Assembly (NCBI GenBank): GCA_023053575.1
Contig: JAKZAP010000007.1
Span: 10,491,008-10,555,007, forward strand
Direction: 5' to 3'
DNA length: 64,000 bases
Source of the DNA: Branchinecta lynchi
Taxonomy: Eukaryota > Arthropoda > Branchiopoda > Anostraca > Branchinectidae
Made by a program: the position numbers and the translations under genes
Notes under the pieces: model-generated
The model's database searches: none
Told to the model about the DNA's origin: nothing
Seen by the model: only the letters and a program-made list of their open reading frames with translations
Part shown: in pieces, positions 19,921-31,249 of the stretch
Numbering within the stretch: position 1 is the stretch's first letter
Layout: every line of letters begins with the position of its first letter

Positions 19921-22368
19921 TTTATGGCACTTGCCCTTCGGCCAAGTGCCATATAGCGATTGTAATTTCTGTCGGTCCCGGTTTTGCTAGTTCGGGCACT
20001 TAAGCTAGGACCAGATAAGCTAGGACGATGAAACTTGGCAGGGCATATCAGGGACTGGACCAGAGTAAATTAGAAATAGTCGCTTCCCTGATCCGACCAT
20101 CTGGAGGGCGGGGGAATCCGGCAAAATTAGATATTTTTAGCTTACGAACTGGTAATCGGATCTTAATGAAACTTGATATATGGAAGGACCTCGTGTCTCA
20201 GACGCTCCATTTTAAATCCAGACCGGATCCGGTGACAATGGGGGGAGTTGGAGGGAGAAACCGGAAATCTTGGAAAAAACTTGGAGTGGAGAGATCCGGA
20301 TGAAACTTGGTGGACAGTACAAGCACAAGTCCTAGATACGTGACTGACGTAACCGGAACGGATCCGCTCACATTGGGGGAGTTGGGGGGGGGGGGGAGAA
20401 GTCCAAATTTGTAGTGATCCCGCAAATTCGGTGCTTCCTGATGTGCTGGGACGATGAAAATTGGCAGGCATGTCAGGGACTCGACCAGATTGAATAGGAA
20501 ATAGTCACTTCCCCGATCCGACCATCCGGGGGGGGGGGGAGGAGGGAGGGGGAAGCCAAAATTTGTGGTATTTTTAACTTACGAACGAGTGATCAGATCT
20601 TGAGGGAAGTTGATATTTAGGATGACCTTGTGTCTCAGACGTCCCACTTTAGTTCCGGACCGGATCCGACAACACTGGGGGGAGTTGGAGGAGGGAACCG
20701 GAAATCTTGAGAAACGCTTAGAATGGAGGGATCGGGATAAAACTTGGTGGGAAGAACAAGCACAAGTCCTAGATACGTCATTGACGTAACCGGACCGGAT
20801 CCGGGAACTGTGGGGGAGTTGAGGTGGGGGTCCGGCTTTCTAGCGACCCGGCGAGTTCGGCCTACTTCCTGATTTGCTAGGGCGATGAAACTTGGCAGGT
20901 ATGTCAGGGATCCGAATAGATTGACTTGAGAACAGCCTTTTCCCCGATCCGACCATCTTGGGGGGAGTGGATGGATGAGGACCCCGGAATCTAGTGGCGT
21001 GCATAACTTTTGAACGGGTGATCGGATTTGAATGAAACTTGTCTGTTGGAAAGAGCTATCGCCTCGGATGTTCAGTGTCAAGTCCGGGTCGTGTCCGATA
21101 CATGTGGGGGATGGGGGGGGGGCCGGGAAACTCAAGAAACTCTAAAAGCAGAGGGATTGGGACGGAACTTAATGGGGAGCAAGCATTATGCCTAGATACG
21201 AGACCTACGGAGGCAGATGGTTTCGGGGCTCTATGAGGGAAGTTGGAGGGGGTTTCCTTGAATTCCGGTAGTCGCGAGTTAGAATAGTTTCAGATGTTCC
21301 AGATGTACTAAGACAACGAAACTTTGCTGGTATATTAGCAACCCGACTTAATCGACTTAAGAACCTGACATAACACACCCCCGGAAACTTCCGTTTCTAG
21401 ATCCGAGCATTGTGGGGAGCAAGAGAAGAGAAATATGGAAATTGACTTCTGTAAATTGCGAACTAGTGGTCTGATTAGAGTGCAACTTAATGGGTGATAA
21501 GAATCGGTGGCCTCGACACGAAAAACATGCGTTCGAAGTATATGCGACCACGGTTGGGGGAAGTGGGGGGGGGGGGGGGGACTTTTCACAGGCACAAAAA
21601 CCAAACGAGAAGCAAGTTCGACAGTGCCGAGTTTATGCGGCCTAGATTCGTTTGTTGGCGTCAGGGCCGGATTCGGCGAAGGTAGGGGGGGGGGGGGGGG
21701 GGGGTACTGGAAACTTGCAGATAGTCTATACTCCAATTTCAGTAAAACTTTATGGACAGGAAGAGGGAATTAAGAGATACGACGTTTATGTTTTCAAGTC
21801 CTGTTCGGCCACAGTAGGGGGAGTTGGAAGGAGATTGTCGTAAACTTTGAGGCTCGCATAGGGGTCAAGCGAGTGCATCAGTTTAAAGGAAACATGGAAC
21901 GTAGAGAAAGCATATACTCTAGATGACATATTTTGGGCCCGAACCGGATCCGACAATGTTGGTGTGGGGGGGGGAGGGGTACCGGAATTTTCCAAAAATG
22001 CTCAGATTCGAGTGAAACTTGATAGATGGTATAAAAGAAGATGCTTTAGATGGTCCATTTTTTAGTCCGAACCAGATTTGGCCACGGCCCACGGTAGGGG
22101 GAGATAGAGGGAGTACCGGAAATCGTCTAGCACGTCTAGGGATAAACGAGTGGATTTATTGGGCTGAAACTTGGAAGTTTGAACAGCCATGTGCATTTGC
22201 TACAGATAATCGAGACGATGCCGGAACTGCTCAGAAGTGAGTGAAACTAAATATTCTATTTCTATTTCCGAAACGCATTTTGGGATGGCGGGTGTATTTT
22301 GTGACGTTCTCATCTACTTTCTTGTATTGCCTACTCGTAACAAGTGCCATATGAGCTCGTAGCTCTTG
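19921..22368 (+). mobile_element. Family A Helentron-like non-autonomous element, full length (A2)
   Basis: This is the clearest full copy. It begins after a T run with TTTATGGCACTTGCCCTTCG, whose GGCACTTGcccttcggccAAGTGCC forms a 5' hairpin. A leader TTCTGTCGGTCCCGGTTTTG follows. The core is about 15 diverged units of 120-140 bp, each with GATGAAACTTGG, a GGATCCGG-like block and a run of 6 to 18 G. The 3' end has CAAGTGCCATATGAGCTC, the partner of the 5' inverted repeat, then GTAGCTCTTG, giving a GAGCTcgtAGCTC hairpin, followed by TT. It has no open frame for a Rep/helicase, so it would need an enzyme in trans. The layout is that described for Helentron-associated elements; the class call is inference. 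Confidence 0.75.
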
Positions 22369-22454
22369 TTATTGTCGAAATCCTGACATCAGCAGCCAAA
22401 ATGTATTTTAAGGGGCAAAGTATTTTTACTGACCGATAGGTCATTTTTACCGAG

Positions 22455-23729
22455 TTTTTGGGATTCCAAAACGTAAGTGGAGGGATACCTATGACATCGC
22501 AAAAGTTGTCCGTCTGTCCGTCCGTCCGTCTGTAAGCACGATAACTCTCGAAGGGAATGAGATATTTTGATGAAACTTGGTGAGAAGGTTCGTTGGGTCG
22601 TCGGACCAGTCAAGTTCGTAGATGGGCTTTGTAGCTCTACATTTAGGGGTGGGGGAAGGGATTGAAATTAAGGGACAAACAAAATATTTTGAAACAGCTA
22701 ATGTGATAGTCGATTATGGGGTAAGAAGACATGCTGAACACGATTGTGAAAACCATTTTGTCATCGGACAAGTAGTTCGCCCGGAATCCGGCCAAAACCG
22801 GAAAGTTTGTTGAAAGTAAAAGTTTTATTTGAAGTTGATTAGATGTTCGATTTAGGGGTAGGAAGACATGCTGAAGACGATGGTGAAAATTATTTTCTCG
22901 ACGGACAAGTATTTCGCCCGGAATCCGGCCCAGACCGGAAAGTTTGTTGAAAGTAAAAGTTTTATTTGAAATTGATTAGATGTTCGATTTAGGGGTAGGA
23001 AGACATGCTGAAGACGATGGTGAAAACTATCTTCTCGACGGACAAGTATTTCGCCCGGAATCCGGCCCAAACCGGAAAGTTTGTCAAAATTAAAAGGTTA
23101 ATTTGGAGTTGATTGGATGTTCGATTTAGGGCAAGAAGACATGCTGAACACTTATGTGAAAACAAGTTTCTACCCGGACATGTAGTTCGTCCGGAATCCG
23201 GCCAAAACCGGAAAACTGTTGGAAGTCAAAGTTTTATTTCTAGTTGATTAGATAAGCGATTTAGGGGTAAGAAGAGATGCTGAGTCCCTGTGTGACAATC
23301 GTATTTTACCCGGACATATAGTTCGACCGGAATCCGGCTGGAATCGGAAAATTTGTAATAAGCTAAATTTCTATTTGAAGTTGATTAGATGTTCATTACT
23401 GGGGAAAGAAGATACCCTGATTTCGTCTTTGAGCTTTCTTTTTTCGCCGGACAAGTGGTTCTGGAGTTCGGCCGGAACCGGGAAATTGGCAGAAGTGGCA
23501 GGAAGTTTTCGTCAAAACAGATATGACTTATAGGCGTAAACACACATGCTGAATCCAAATCTGAACTTGGTTTTCTCAGGTGATTAGCTATTTGGCCTTA
23601 ATCTTTTTCTGAATTTTAATTGTAAAAATGTTCAAGGAGTCTGGCGAAGACTGGATCTGGCTAAGACAAGACCCAGTTGTCTGGATCAGATATTGAATTT
23701 TTGGGATCCCATCGAAACCTTTGGTCTTG
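22455..23729 (+). mobile_element. Family B Helentron-like element, full length (B5)
   Basis: Starts TTTTTGGGATTCCAAAACG, then leader TGTCCGTCTGTCCGTCCGTC, CGATAACTCTCGAAGGGAAT, GATGAAACTTGGTGAGAAGG and a GGGGTGGGGG run. Six or seven core units of about 130 bp follow (GACATGCTGAA, CGGACAAGTA, CGGAATCCGGCC, AACCGGAAAGTTTGT, TTGATTAGATGTTCGATTTA). A distinct 3' unit leads to GAATTTTTGGGATCCCATCG and the last bases GAAACCTTTGGTCTTG before TT. The palindrome TGGGATCCCA therefore lies at the 5' end and about 20 bp inside the 3' end, the same layout as family A. No coding capacity. Confidence 0.75.
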
Positions 23730-23880
23730 TTTTGTAAGTAACTGCTTTTACGAAAAATCGCGGCGCTTCATGCCGACTCTTTTCTTTTTAATCGTCTGGC
23801 CGTCGCTTTTGGGGGATGGGTGTTGTCAACCCGTACGTGACGCCCCGAATTACAAGCCCTAGTGAAAGTCAGTGAAGTAA

Positions 23881-24282
23881 TAGTTGTGTTTTTGCAGATA
23901 CCGCGGTATCTGATACCTAGGTCTAAAGTCGTTTCTGCAGTTACCGTGGTGTCTGATACCACGGTAGAAAGGTATTTTTGCAGTTATCGTGGTATCTGGC
24001 CAGTTATCGTGGTATCCGATATTCAGATAGCACGGTCCGGCCCTGGTATCTGAAAAGACATCTCACTTTCATCAAATTTTGTCAAATTGGTGGGAAAGAA
24101 CTTTGGCTTGGCTAACTGGCTATCAGTTTTTCTTTCGGAGTGACTTCGAAAAGTGCAATTTCGCCAATAGTCGTTTTTGCAGAGCCACCATGTATCAGAC
24201 ACCTCGGTAACTGCAAAAGCTACTGATTGCAGGTTCAGTTACCGTGGTAACAGATACCATGGTGTCTGCAAAAATGCAATTA
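23881..24282 (+). mobile_element. MITE family C, copy 1
   Basis: About 400 bp with terminal inverted repeats TAGTTGTGTTTTTGCAGATA ... TGTCTGCAAAAATGCAATTA. The arms contain nested small palindromes of the type TACCGTGGTATCTGATACCA. The middle carries CATCTCACTTTCATCA, TGGTGGGAAAGAACTTTGGC and GGAGTGACTTCGAAAAGTGC, which identifies the orientation. Flanking TA fits a TA target, as in Tc1/mariner-class elements. No coding sequence. Confidence 0.8.
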
Positions 24283-24336
24283 ATGTTGACTCAAAAACAG
24301 CTAGCCTACTGCCTTAAAATCTGTCCCTATGCCAAA

Positions 24337-24545
24337 CAATATTGTTTCAAGAAGAGACAATGCAAGTGATAATGTCATTCAGGTTGCAAATTAAGCTAAC
24401 GAAAGAGATTGCAATGCAGCTTGACGAAAGCACGGAGAGCATCATAACCAAACACAGAAACAGGCTGACTGTAAAAAATATGCCACTAAAGACGTCGAGC
24501 CAAGAATTGACAAAATTTGTGCTACAAAGCAGCCTCGAGTGATTG
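24337..24545 (+). pseudogene. hAT (ZBED-like) transposase relic
   Basis: A stretch with frameshifts reads NNIVSRRDNASDNVIQVAN, then EIAMQLDESTES, then KHRNRLTVKNMPLK and LTKFVLQSS. The first two are the characteristic VSRR...LQLDEST region of hAT/ZBED5-like transposases, and HRNRL is the C-terminal dimerisation-region motif. The whole catalytic middle is missing, so this is an internally deleted, dead copy. Confidence 0.6.
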
Positions 24546-24679
24546 CCTCATTGATTTTGTATATATTTTTACAAAAATATGCCTTGTCATTTATTACAAT
24601 AACTATCGTCTTTTTCACGTTCAGAAAAAGGGGGTAAGCAATCTTTTCGAACCTTGATTAGGGGTACGCGGTAATTCTG

Positions 24680-25144
24680 GGGTAAGCAGAGATGCTGAAT
24701 CCGTACCTGACAATCGTTTTTTACCCGAATATAGAGTTCGCCCGGAACCCGGCTGAAACCGGAAAGTTTGTTATAAGTTGAAGTTTTATTTGAAGTTGAT
24801 TAGACGTCCGATATAGGGGCAAGGAGGTGACTTCCTATTTGAGCTTTATTTTTTCGCCGGACAAGTAGTTCCGGAATTCCGCCGGACCGGAAATTTGGCA
24901 GAAGTAAGGCAAGAAGTTTCGATCGGTTTTGTCAAGGGATGATTTTTAGGGGTAAAGACACAGGCTGAATCCATATCTGAAATTGGTTTTCTCAGATAAT
25001 TAGCTATTTGGCCTTAATATCTTTCTAAATTTTAATAGTAAAAATGTTCAAAGAGTCTGGTGAAGACTGGGTCTGGCGAAGACAACAACCAATTGTCTAG
25101 ATCAAATATTGAATTTTTGGGGTCCAACGAAACCTTTGGTCTTG
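24680..25144 (+). repeat. Family B element, 3' part (B6)
   Basis: Holds two core units, the specialised 3' units (AAGTAGTTCCGGAATTCCGC; GATAATTAGCTATTTGGCCT) and the end block GAATTTTTGGGGTCCAACGA followed by AACCTTTGGTCTTG and TT. It is 5' truncated. It confirms the 3' terminus seen in B5 and B1. Confidence 0.8.
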
Positions 25145-26979
25145 TTCGCCTTTGGGTTTAGCAGGCCTATAGGTAGGGAAGAGAGATAACTTTTCTACTA
25201 CTTAGCCTACTAGGTGTTTATTTGCATGCAGTCAAGCTGCTCCCGAGGTGTTTCTCACTTGAGATTTGTGTGTAATCCGCGGTCACACCTCTGTGAAGAT
25301 GTTAAAAGTAAATTCGTACGGATTTTTTAGGAACACGCGCCGATTTTTTTTCGAGGTTGCACTGTCTCAGCTGGTGTTCCACATGCCATGATTTTTGGCT
25401 CAAACTATAGAGGAACTGAGAAGACATGTTTTCAGCTACTCTTGAACATAACCAATATCCAAGGACGCTTGTATGAGCCTCAAGTTTACTCCTTTGACTT
25501 TGAAGACCCGTGGTGATTGTGAGTTTACTCTGCAGGATAGAGGTTCTGATGCAGATACAGACTTCACCGTTAGTCCCGTTTGACCTGGATAAAACTGACA
25601 CAAAGGAAAGTGAATCCTTTTCCACTTGTATAGGAATAGGCCGTATAAGTAAAGCTTGAAGCTCTTCATGTTTCTTTGGGGCGCTCCAAAGTATTCGCAG
25701 CAATTGTTACCCTTTGTACTCAGGCTTTCAGCTGGACCTGGAGACGTTAGACTCGTAAAACCAGTGTTTTCACTTTACATGCTTTCGCAAGAGGTCTCAT
25801 GTTTTATTTCCAATCTCATTGTTTTTTCCCAATCTAATGATTTTGTACTCTGAATGTGAAACCGATACACAACTTCCGTGAAACTCATCCTGTCAATCGG
25901 GGACAGATGGTTTTCAATTTCTGTAGGTGACGTGAGAAGAATCCCAAAATGGCGCTCTGATCATAAATACTTTCGAAAATTGTTTTACCTGTGTCGCATT
26001 TAGCAAGGGCACTTCTTTATTTGGGCCGTAAGTTGCTTTTTAAGGTCAATTTTGCAGCATAAAAAGTTAGAATAGTATGGGAGGAAGTTGAGGTGAGCTA
26101 GAAAACAATCGCCTTCGGTTCTTGCATAAATTTTGTCTTTAACATGGTGAGCCGGGCAAGCAAAAACGACGAAAGTGCTATCGGCGGTAATGGGTCGTGA
26201 AATTCGTGCAATTTTTTGTTTACCCATAAGTTCTGTATTTGACATCCATTGCTTCTATAGTCAACGTGGCTATTGAGCCTAGCTGGAGTACCCTAGTACA
26301 AAGCACGTATTTTCTGTATTTCGGAAACGGTAGGGCTGAAGCACTGTCAAGTACAAGTTTACAGCCAAATGTATTACAGTGATTTATCGGGATTTGTCGT
26401 CAACAAAGACAACCGGGTAGGTCTACGATATCAGACCTACAGGGGCGCCCGAGCCTTTCTTCAGGGGGGGGGGCGAACCTGGTAAATTTACCGAATCGGT
26501 ACCTGATTCTTACCGAATCTTTTAAAATTGTTTCTTAAAACGATCAACCTTAAATAAGTTATCTTGTAAAACGGTTGCATAGTATGTACAAGTACAAAAT
26601 CAAGTCTAAGGTTTAATTCGAAGCGTATTGACTCCTTTCCACTTCTGTACTACCCAGGTACTATCCTATCAGAGATACGCACAGAATACGCATGAGGCAT
26701 CGCTAGCCTTTTACCCAGCGTTTACCCATAGGGAGGGACGTCCAGTTTCGCCGACGGGACTTAAAAATGCATCAACAGAAAACACCGTTGCTGCGAAGTG
26801 GCAACGTCGCTAACGGCTTTCCGTCGCTCTAACGGTCGCTAACGATCTCATGATTCTTTCTATGATTTTCTAGCACAAATGTATGTCAACTCATTATTTC
26901 TGGACGGGACACCTCTAGTTGGAAAATATAAGAAATTGTCGTATAAATATACAAAATCCAAATATCAAATCAGACATAT
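25145..26979. other. No gene recognised
   Basis: Overlapping minus-strand open frames at 25302-25703 (133 and 77 codons) show no family I know and no splice context. A G run near 26465 follows CAGGGGCGCCCGAGCC, which resembles the hAT-type MITE end seen at 44953. Otherwise nothing stands out. Confidence 0.4.
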
Positions 26980-27415
26980 ACACCTCGCGGTCACTAGCCA
27001 ACTAGTTGGCAACCGGCAACGCGGGATTTCCTATACGAAATTTCTTACAGTGGCGGACTAGTTGGAAAACAAACAAAAATCCTATACGAATTTTTCTCGT
27101 AGCCAACTAGTCGGCAAGGCGGGATTTCCTATACGAAATTTCTTACAGTGGCGGACTAGTTGGAACACAAATTAAAATCCTATACGAATTTTTCTCGTAG
27201 CCAACTAGTCGGCAACGTGGGATTTCCTACACGAAATTTCTTAAAGGGGCGGACTAGTTGGAACACAAGCACAATTCCTATACGCATTTTTCTTATAGCC
27301 GACTAGTCGGCAAGGCGGGATTGTATACGAAATTTCTTACAGTGGCGGACTAGTTGGAACACAAACAAAATTCCTATACGATTTTTTCTCGGAGCCAACT
27401 AGTCGGCAACGCCGC
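26980..27415 (+). repeat. 98-bp tandem array, about 4.4 copies
   Basis: GGGATTTCCTATACGAAATT recurs at 27023, 27121, 27219 and 27317, an exact 98-base period. Each unit has a GCCAACTAGTCGGC block and a GCGGACTAGTTGGAA block, so ACTAGT occurs in two inverted contexts per unit and can form hairpins. A further partial unit precedes 27000. The exact period and modest divergence suggest recent expansion. Confidence 0.95.
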
Positions 27416-27677
27416 TCACGTTTTTTTTTTAAATTTGCGAGCAGAAACACTGCGTAGTACAGCGAGAAATTTAAATGTACAAAAACACGTGACTGTCGTG
27501 GCTAGCTAAACCAACACAAAGAAAATTCGTATTATCATTTTAAGGAGCTTCAGCAGCAAGAAAAAGTTACTGAGCAAGGTTCCTTTTACAGTAGTAAGAT
27601 GATCATGTGTCAGTAGACATCAAATTTTTCTAAGGGTTTTGACAGGAGGGGCACCTGACCTCGTTTTTACGCCACCT

Positions 27678-28385
27678 CAGTCTAGTACACTAGCCCCTTT
27701 TCAGGCATGGTGCTCAAATGTCTAGCACCATGCCTGGGTGCTAGACGTTCAAGCACTGTACCTTGGGTTTCATGCATGGTGCATGGATTTCAGTATACAG
27801 TGCCATACAGTTGCATACAGTGCATGCATGAAAAACACAGTTTCTGTCATCAAAACTGAGCACCAGCTCGGACAGGATGGAAATTACTACCATGAATTAG
27901 AGAAATTAAAGACAATCCTTATAGAATTTTTCACAACAAAAACAAAAGGGCTCGACTGATGATGGAGATGCAAAACCTAACAGCACCCTATCTATTTTCC
28001 ATGTAGAGTGCCCCAAGAGCCAATATTCTGGTTGGCTGCTAGGTAGAAAAAGCTGAGGCACAGGACACTTTGCATGAAAACCCTTGGCTATGTAGAAAAG
28101 GAAATGAGGTTTTCACGTCTGTCATCAGCAGAGCAATGTTGCTTTTGTTATGAAAAATTTGATAAGGATTGTCTTTGATTTCTCTAATTCATGGTAGTAA
28201 TTTCAGCCCTGTCCGAGCTGGTGCTCAGTTGTGATGACAGAAACTGTTTTTTTCATGCTTGCACTGTATACTGAAATCCATGCACCATGCATGAAATCAA
28301 AGGTACAGTGCTTGATTGTCTATCACCCAGGCATGGTGCTAAACATTTGAGCACCATGCCTGAAAGGGGCTAGTGTACTAGACTG
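27678..28385. mobile_element. Foldback MITE H, arms about 250 bp
   Basis: Starts CAGTCTAGTACACTAGCCCC and ends in its reverse complement GGGGCTAGTGTACTAGACTG. The arms pair over about 250 bp with some mismatches, including inner landmarks GCATGGTGCTCAAATGT, GAGCACCAGCTCGGACAGG and TTAGAGAAATTAAAGACAAT. The unpaired middle is about 200 bp. The eight flanking bases CGCCACCT and CACTACCT match at six positions, which would fit an aged 8-bp duplication of a hAT- or P-like element, but this is weak. No transposase. Confidence 0.85.
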
Positions 28386-28619
28386 CACTACCTCGATCTT
28401 TGCCACCAAACTGTTCAAATTAAATGTACATGCTGTCCGGACAGTCAAGAGGCTCAAAATGACTTTTTTGAACACTCATTTGTCCAAAAATATTCAAACT
28501 CTGTTGTGCCTTTTTTTTTGTTTTGAAGCTGCTTTGAAAAGGGATTTTCTGGCTATTGACTTTGCTAACTCTACCTTTTTCATCGTTCTGTAGTCAGTCA
28601 AGATAGGTGTTGAGTGAGT

Positions 28620-29240
28620 TGTACCGGAATTTCATACAATCTTGACCCTATGCAGGATACCAAACCTCCCCCTCCATGGTAGTCAAATGCGATTTGGACC
28701 CGAAAATTTTGCATCTGTGGCACTTAGCCTACTACAGAACAAGTGTCCCTTGAATCGGAGAACATCCAGAATTTTTTTGTGACACCCAACTCCTCCCACT
28801 GAGGTGGATCCGGTCTGGACTTCAAAATCACACATCTGCGACTCATGCTCGTCGTATTGTCCAAGTTTCATCCTAATCCCTACATTCCTCTGGTCCCCTG
28901 TATGTTCAAAGCTGCTTCAAAGTCCACCCTCAACCCCCCCCCCCTCCACCATGTGGTCATCGTATCTTTTTGCTCCCACAATACATAAAGTTTATTTTGA
29001 CTCGGGTCATGCAGGTTGCAAGTTTCTGTGCTGCCCTCCCTCAACCCCCACACAAATGATCGGCTTAATCCGCGAAAACATAGTTTTGCTGGGCATTCAG
29101 CCAAGCCATTCAGAAGCTTATCAAGTTTTGTTGTCTTAGCTTGCATGGAAGTGCCCGAACTAGCAAAAGTGAGACAGAGGGACCACCAATATGATCGCAA
29201 TATGGCACTTGAACGAAGGCTAATGCCAATGCCATAAAAC
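28620..29240 (-). mobile_element. Family A element, 5' part (A7)
   Basis: Ends (plus direction) with AGTGCCCGAACTAGCAAAAG, GGCACTTGAACGAAGGCTAA and TGCCATAAAA, the 5' terminal region of family A read backwards. Upstream are three or four core units with CAAGTTTCATCC and a CCCCCCCCCTCCACC run. The opposite end was not found, so the copy is truncated. Confidence 0.65.
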
Positions 29241-30321
29241 AATAATGATATAACAACGCTGACGATTTTTGCAGATAAATTGAAGTAATTCTTGAAATAA
29301 AAAAATACCTTAAAAATGCAGAAAATAGAGCAAAGCCGATAAAATTTCGGTGGGCTGGCAATAAGTTTCCGCCTGTGAGTCGCCGCTCATCCAAATTCTC
29401 TCCGCGCCGCCAAATTTAAATTTGCCGTGGCTTTGGGGACTAATTCAGCCATGCTTCATCCTTTCTTGAAATTTTTCCAGTCTATTTGTCAGCTGTCTGT
29501 TAACAGCCACCTGGTGTTCCTTGCACAGTTTGAATCTGGAACATACCTTCGACAGAGAAGATGGAGGTTCAAATCAACAGGCACCTCAGATAGAAAAAGG
29601 AGCACAATTGTGAATTTTTGATAAATTAATTTTTCTTAACTTCAAACTTAAAATTTGTGCCAGGACAACCCTGAAATAGTTGGCTATTAGCTGATTTCAA
29701 GTTGTTTTTCATGAGTTTGTAATGTTTCTTGCCATTTGACTGTTTCATAAGCAAGTAACAAAACCAGGGTACTCAAACAGTTAAGAGAAGTGTTCAGATA
29801 AGCATATTACCGTACTGTATTTTCAGCATACTACTGTATGCTTATTTGAATGTTTGTTGATTGGATAGTACAATTTTCATGCCCTTGCTGTGATTAAAGT
29901 CAATTGTCAGTTAGCCAAATTAGCTCATTGAAGGTCCCTAAAAATACTTGAATAGGTATTTTGGATCTCCATTCTACATTTAGCCCAAAACTGTGCTGCT
30001 CAAGTTTAAGTAAATGTTCAAATAGTCATACCCTACTTTACCAGTACCATTAACTTATATGTGCTGGCTCCTGTTTGGGTAGTAAATCCAAAAAGCTCAC
30101 AGAAAATTCATGGTGCCAGCTGCTCGTCCAGTAACCTCACAGAACTATATAGGCTATTATTTGTACATTTGTAGTAAGCGGGTATGTGGTACCACAAACT
30201 ATATAATTGGAGTCTGTGCTCCAGTGTTGTCTACGCGGGATATGGAAGCTAGGATTCCGAAATTCTCACTTATTTAGAGACAATAAGATGGAAAAGAATC
30301 GACTACCAGAACCCACATATT

Positions 30322-30680
30322 ATGGAAAGCTAAGGTCACGTTCCGCAAACTTAACAGTTGTTAATTACCTTAAATCGCACTTCCAGCGAGATAAGGTGGT
30401 GTTAGCCTCCTGTAGTTAGCCTCCTCCATTAACTTTACTTCGGGGCGGAGCTAACTGCAGCTTTAACGATCATTAACTTTTCCCAGTTCCACAATTTTTA
30501 ACTATTTTGCAACGATGCTCACCGACCATCGTTACAAAATAGTTAACAATCGTTAACCTGGGAACGGAAATTGTAGGTGGGCGGAGCTTAAATTTCGAAA
30601 TCAGAACAGGGAACGCAAAAAGTTAACAACTGTAACAGTTTGTTAACGATCGTTAAGTACCGGAATGCAACCTAAGCTTC
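30322..30680. mobile_element. Foldback MITE P
   Basis: GGAAAGCTAAGGTCACGTTC at the left pairs with GAATGCAACCTAAGCTTCC at the right. Inside, a second strong inverted repeat pairs CAACGATG and TAACTATTTTG with CATCGTTACAAAATAGTTAA around 30515-30550. Many TTAAC/GTTAA repeats. No coding sequence. Confidence 0.6.
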
Positions 30681-30777
30681 CAGTAGTAGGCCTAACAGCT
30701 ATTTTGTTGAGAATGACCTACTCATGGACACAAATGGCTATGGGTAAGATTCTCGTAGTTGTAAAAAAACAAAACAA

Positions 30778-30905
30778 CAAATGATCTCCCGGGCTCGCAT
30801 GTGTGTAGACTAAGAGCCCGAGAGCGGATAAACCGATAAACAGAGATTTCCGTCTTTTTTCTGCTGGTCCCTTACTGTGATCACCAGATGCGTCATGAGC
30901 CAAAA
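30778..30905 (+). repeat. Dispersed repeat O, copy 1
   Basis: Shares ATGATCTCC/GGATCGCATG, CCGAGAGCGGAT and TCTGCTGGTCCCTTACTGTG with 34937-35095. It lies just upstream of the cereblon gene while the second copy lies in its intron 2. Confidence 0.65.
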
Positions 30906-31111
30906 TGTTTGGTGGGGGCGGAAGGTATTTACCGACTGTCTGGTCATTTTTACCTACCATTTTTGCAGAAAAAACGACTGACAAACTGACTGACGACCGA
31001 CAAAAACCGACTGTTCTCTTAAAAAATCAACTGTTTTTACGAAAAACCTCTGCGCGGTTATTTTTGTACCGACTGGCTGACAACCACCAGTGACGCCCCT
31101 GGTGGTCACTT
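30905..31111 (+). mobile_element. hAT-like MITE remnant ending GACGCCCCTGG
   Basis: The right end AGTGACGCCCCTGG and the left G-rich GGTATTTACCGACTG resemble 57528-57775 (TCAGAGGCGTTACTAGCTG ... GGTATTTACTGACTG) and 31963-32060. Repeated GACTGACAAACTGACTGACG inside. End sequence is of the CAGGGGCGT type common in hAT MITEs. Confidence 0.45.
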
Positions 31112-31249
31112 GTAAGTTAAATCTTGCGGGTGCCTTCGTCTAGGGCCAATGAGCATAGCCTACCTAGCTAGCAAGAGCACTTTGCCCATTAATTACTTTT
31201 TGTAAACAACAGCAATAACTGGATCTTGTCTGTTTCAGCCTAACTTTAT

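Noticed and set aside
25302..25703. 133-codon minus-strand frame
   Set aside because: A second minus-strand frame overlaps it, and neither has a recognisable motif or splice context.
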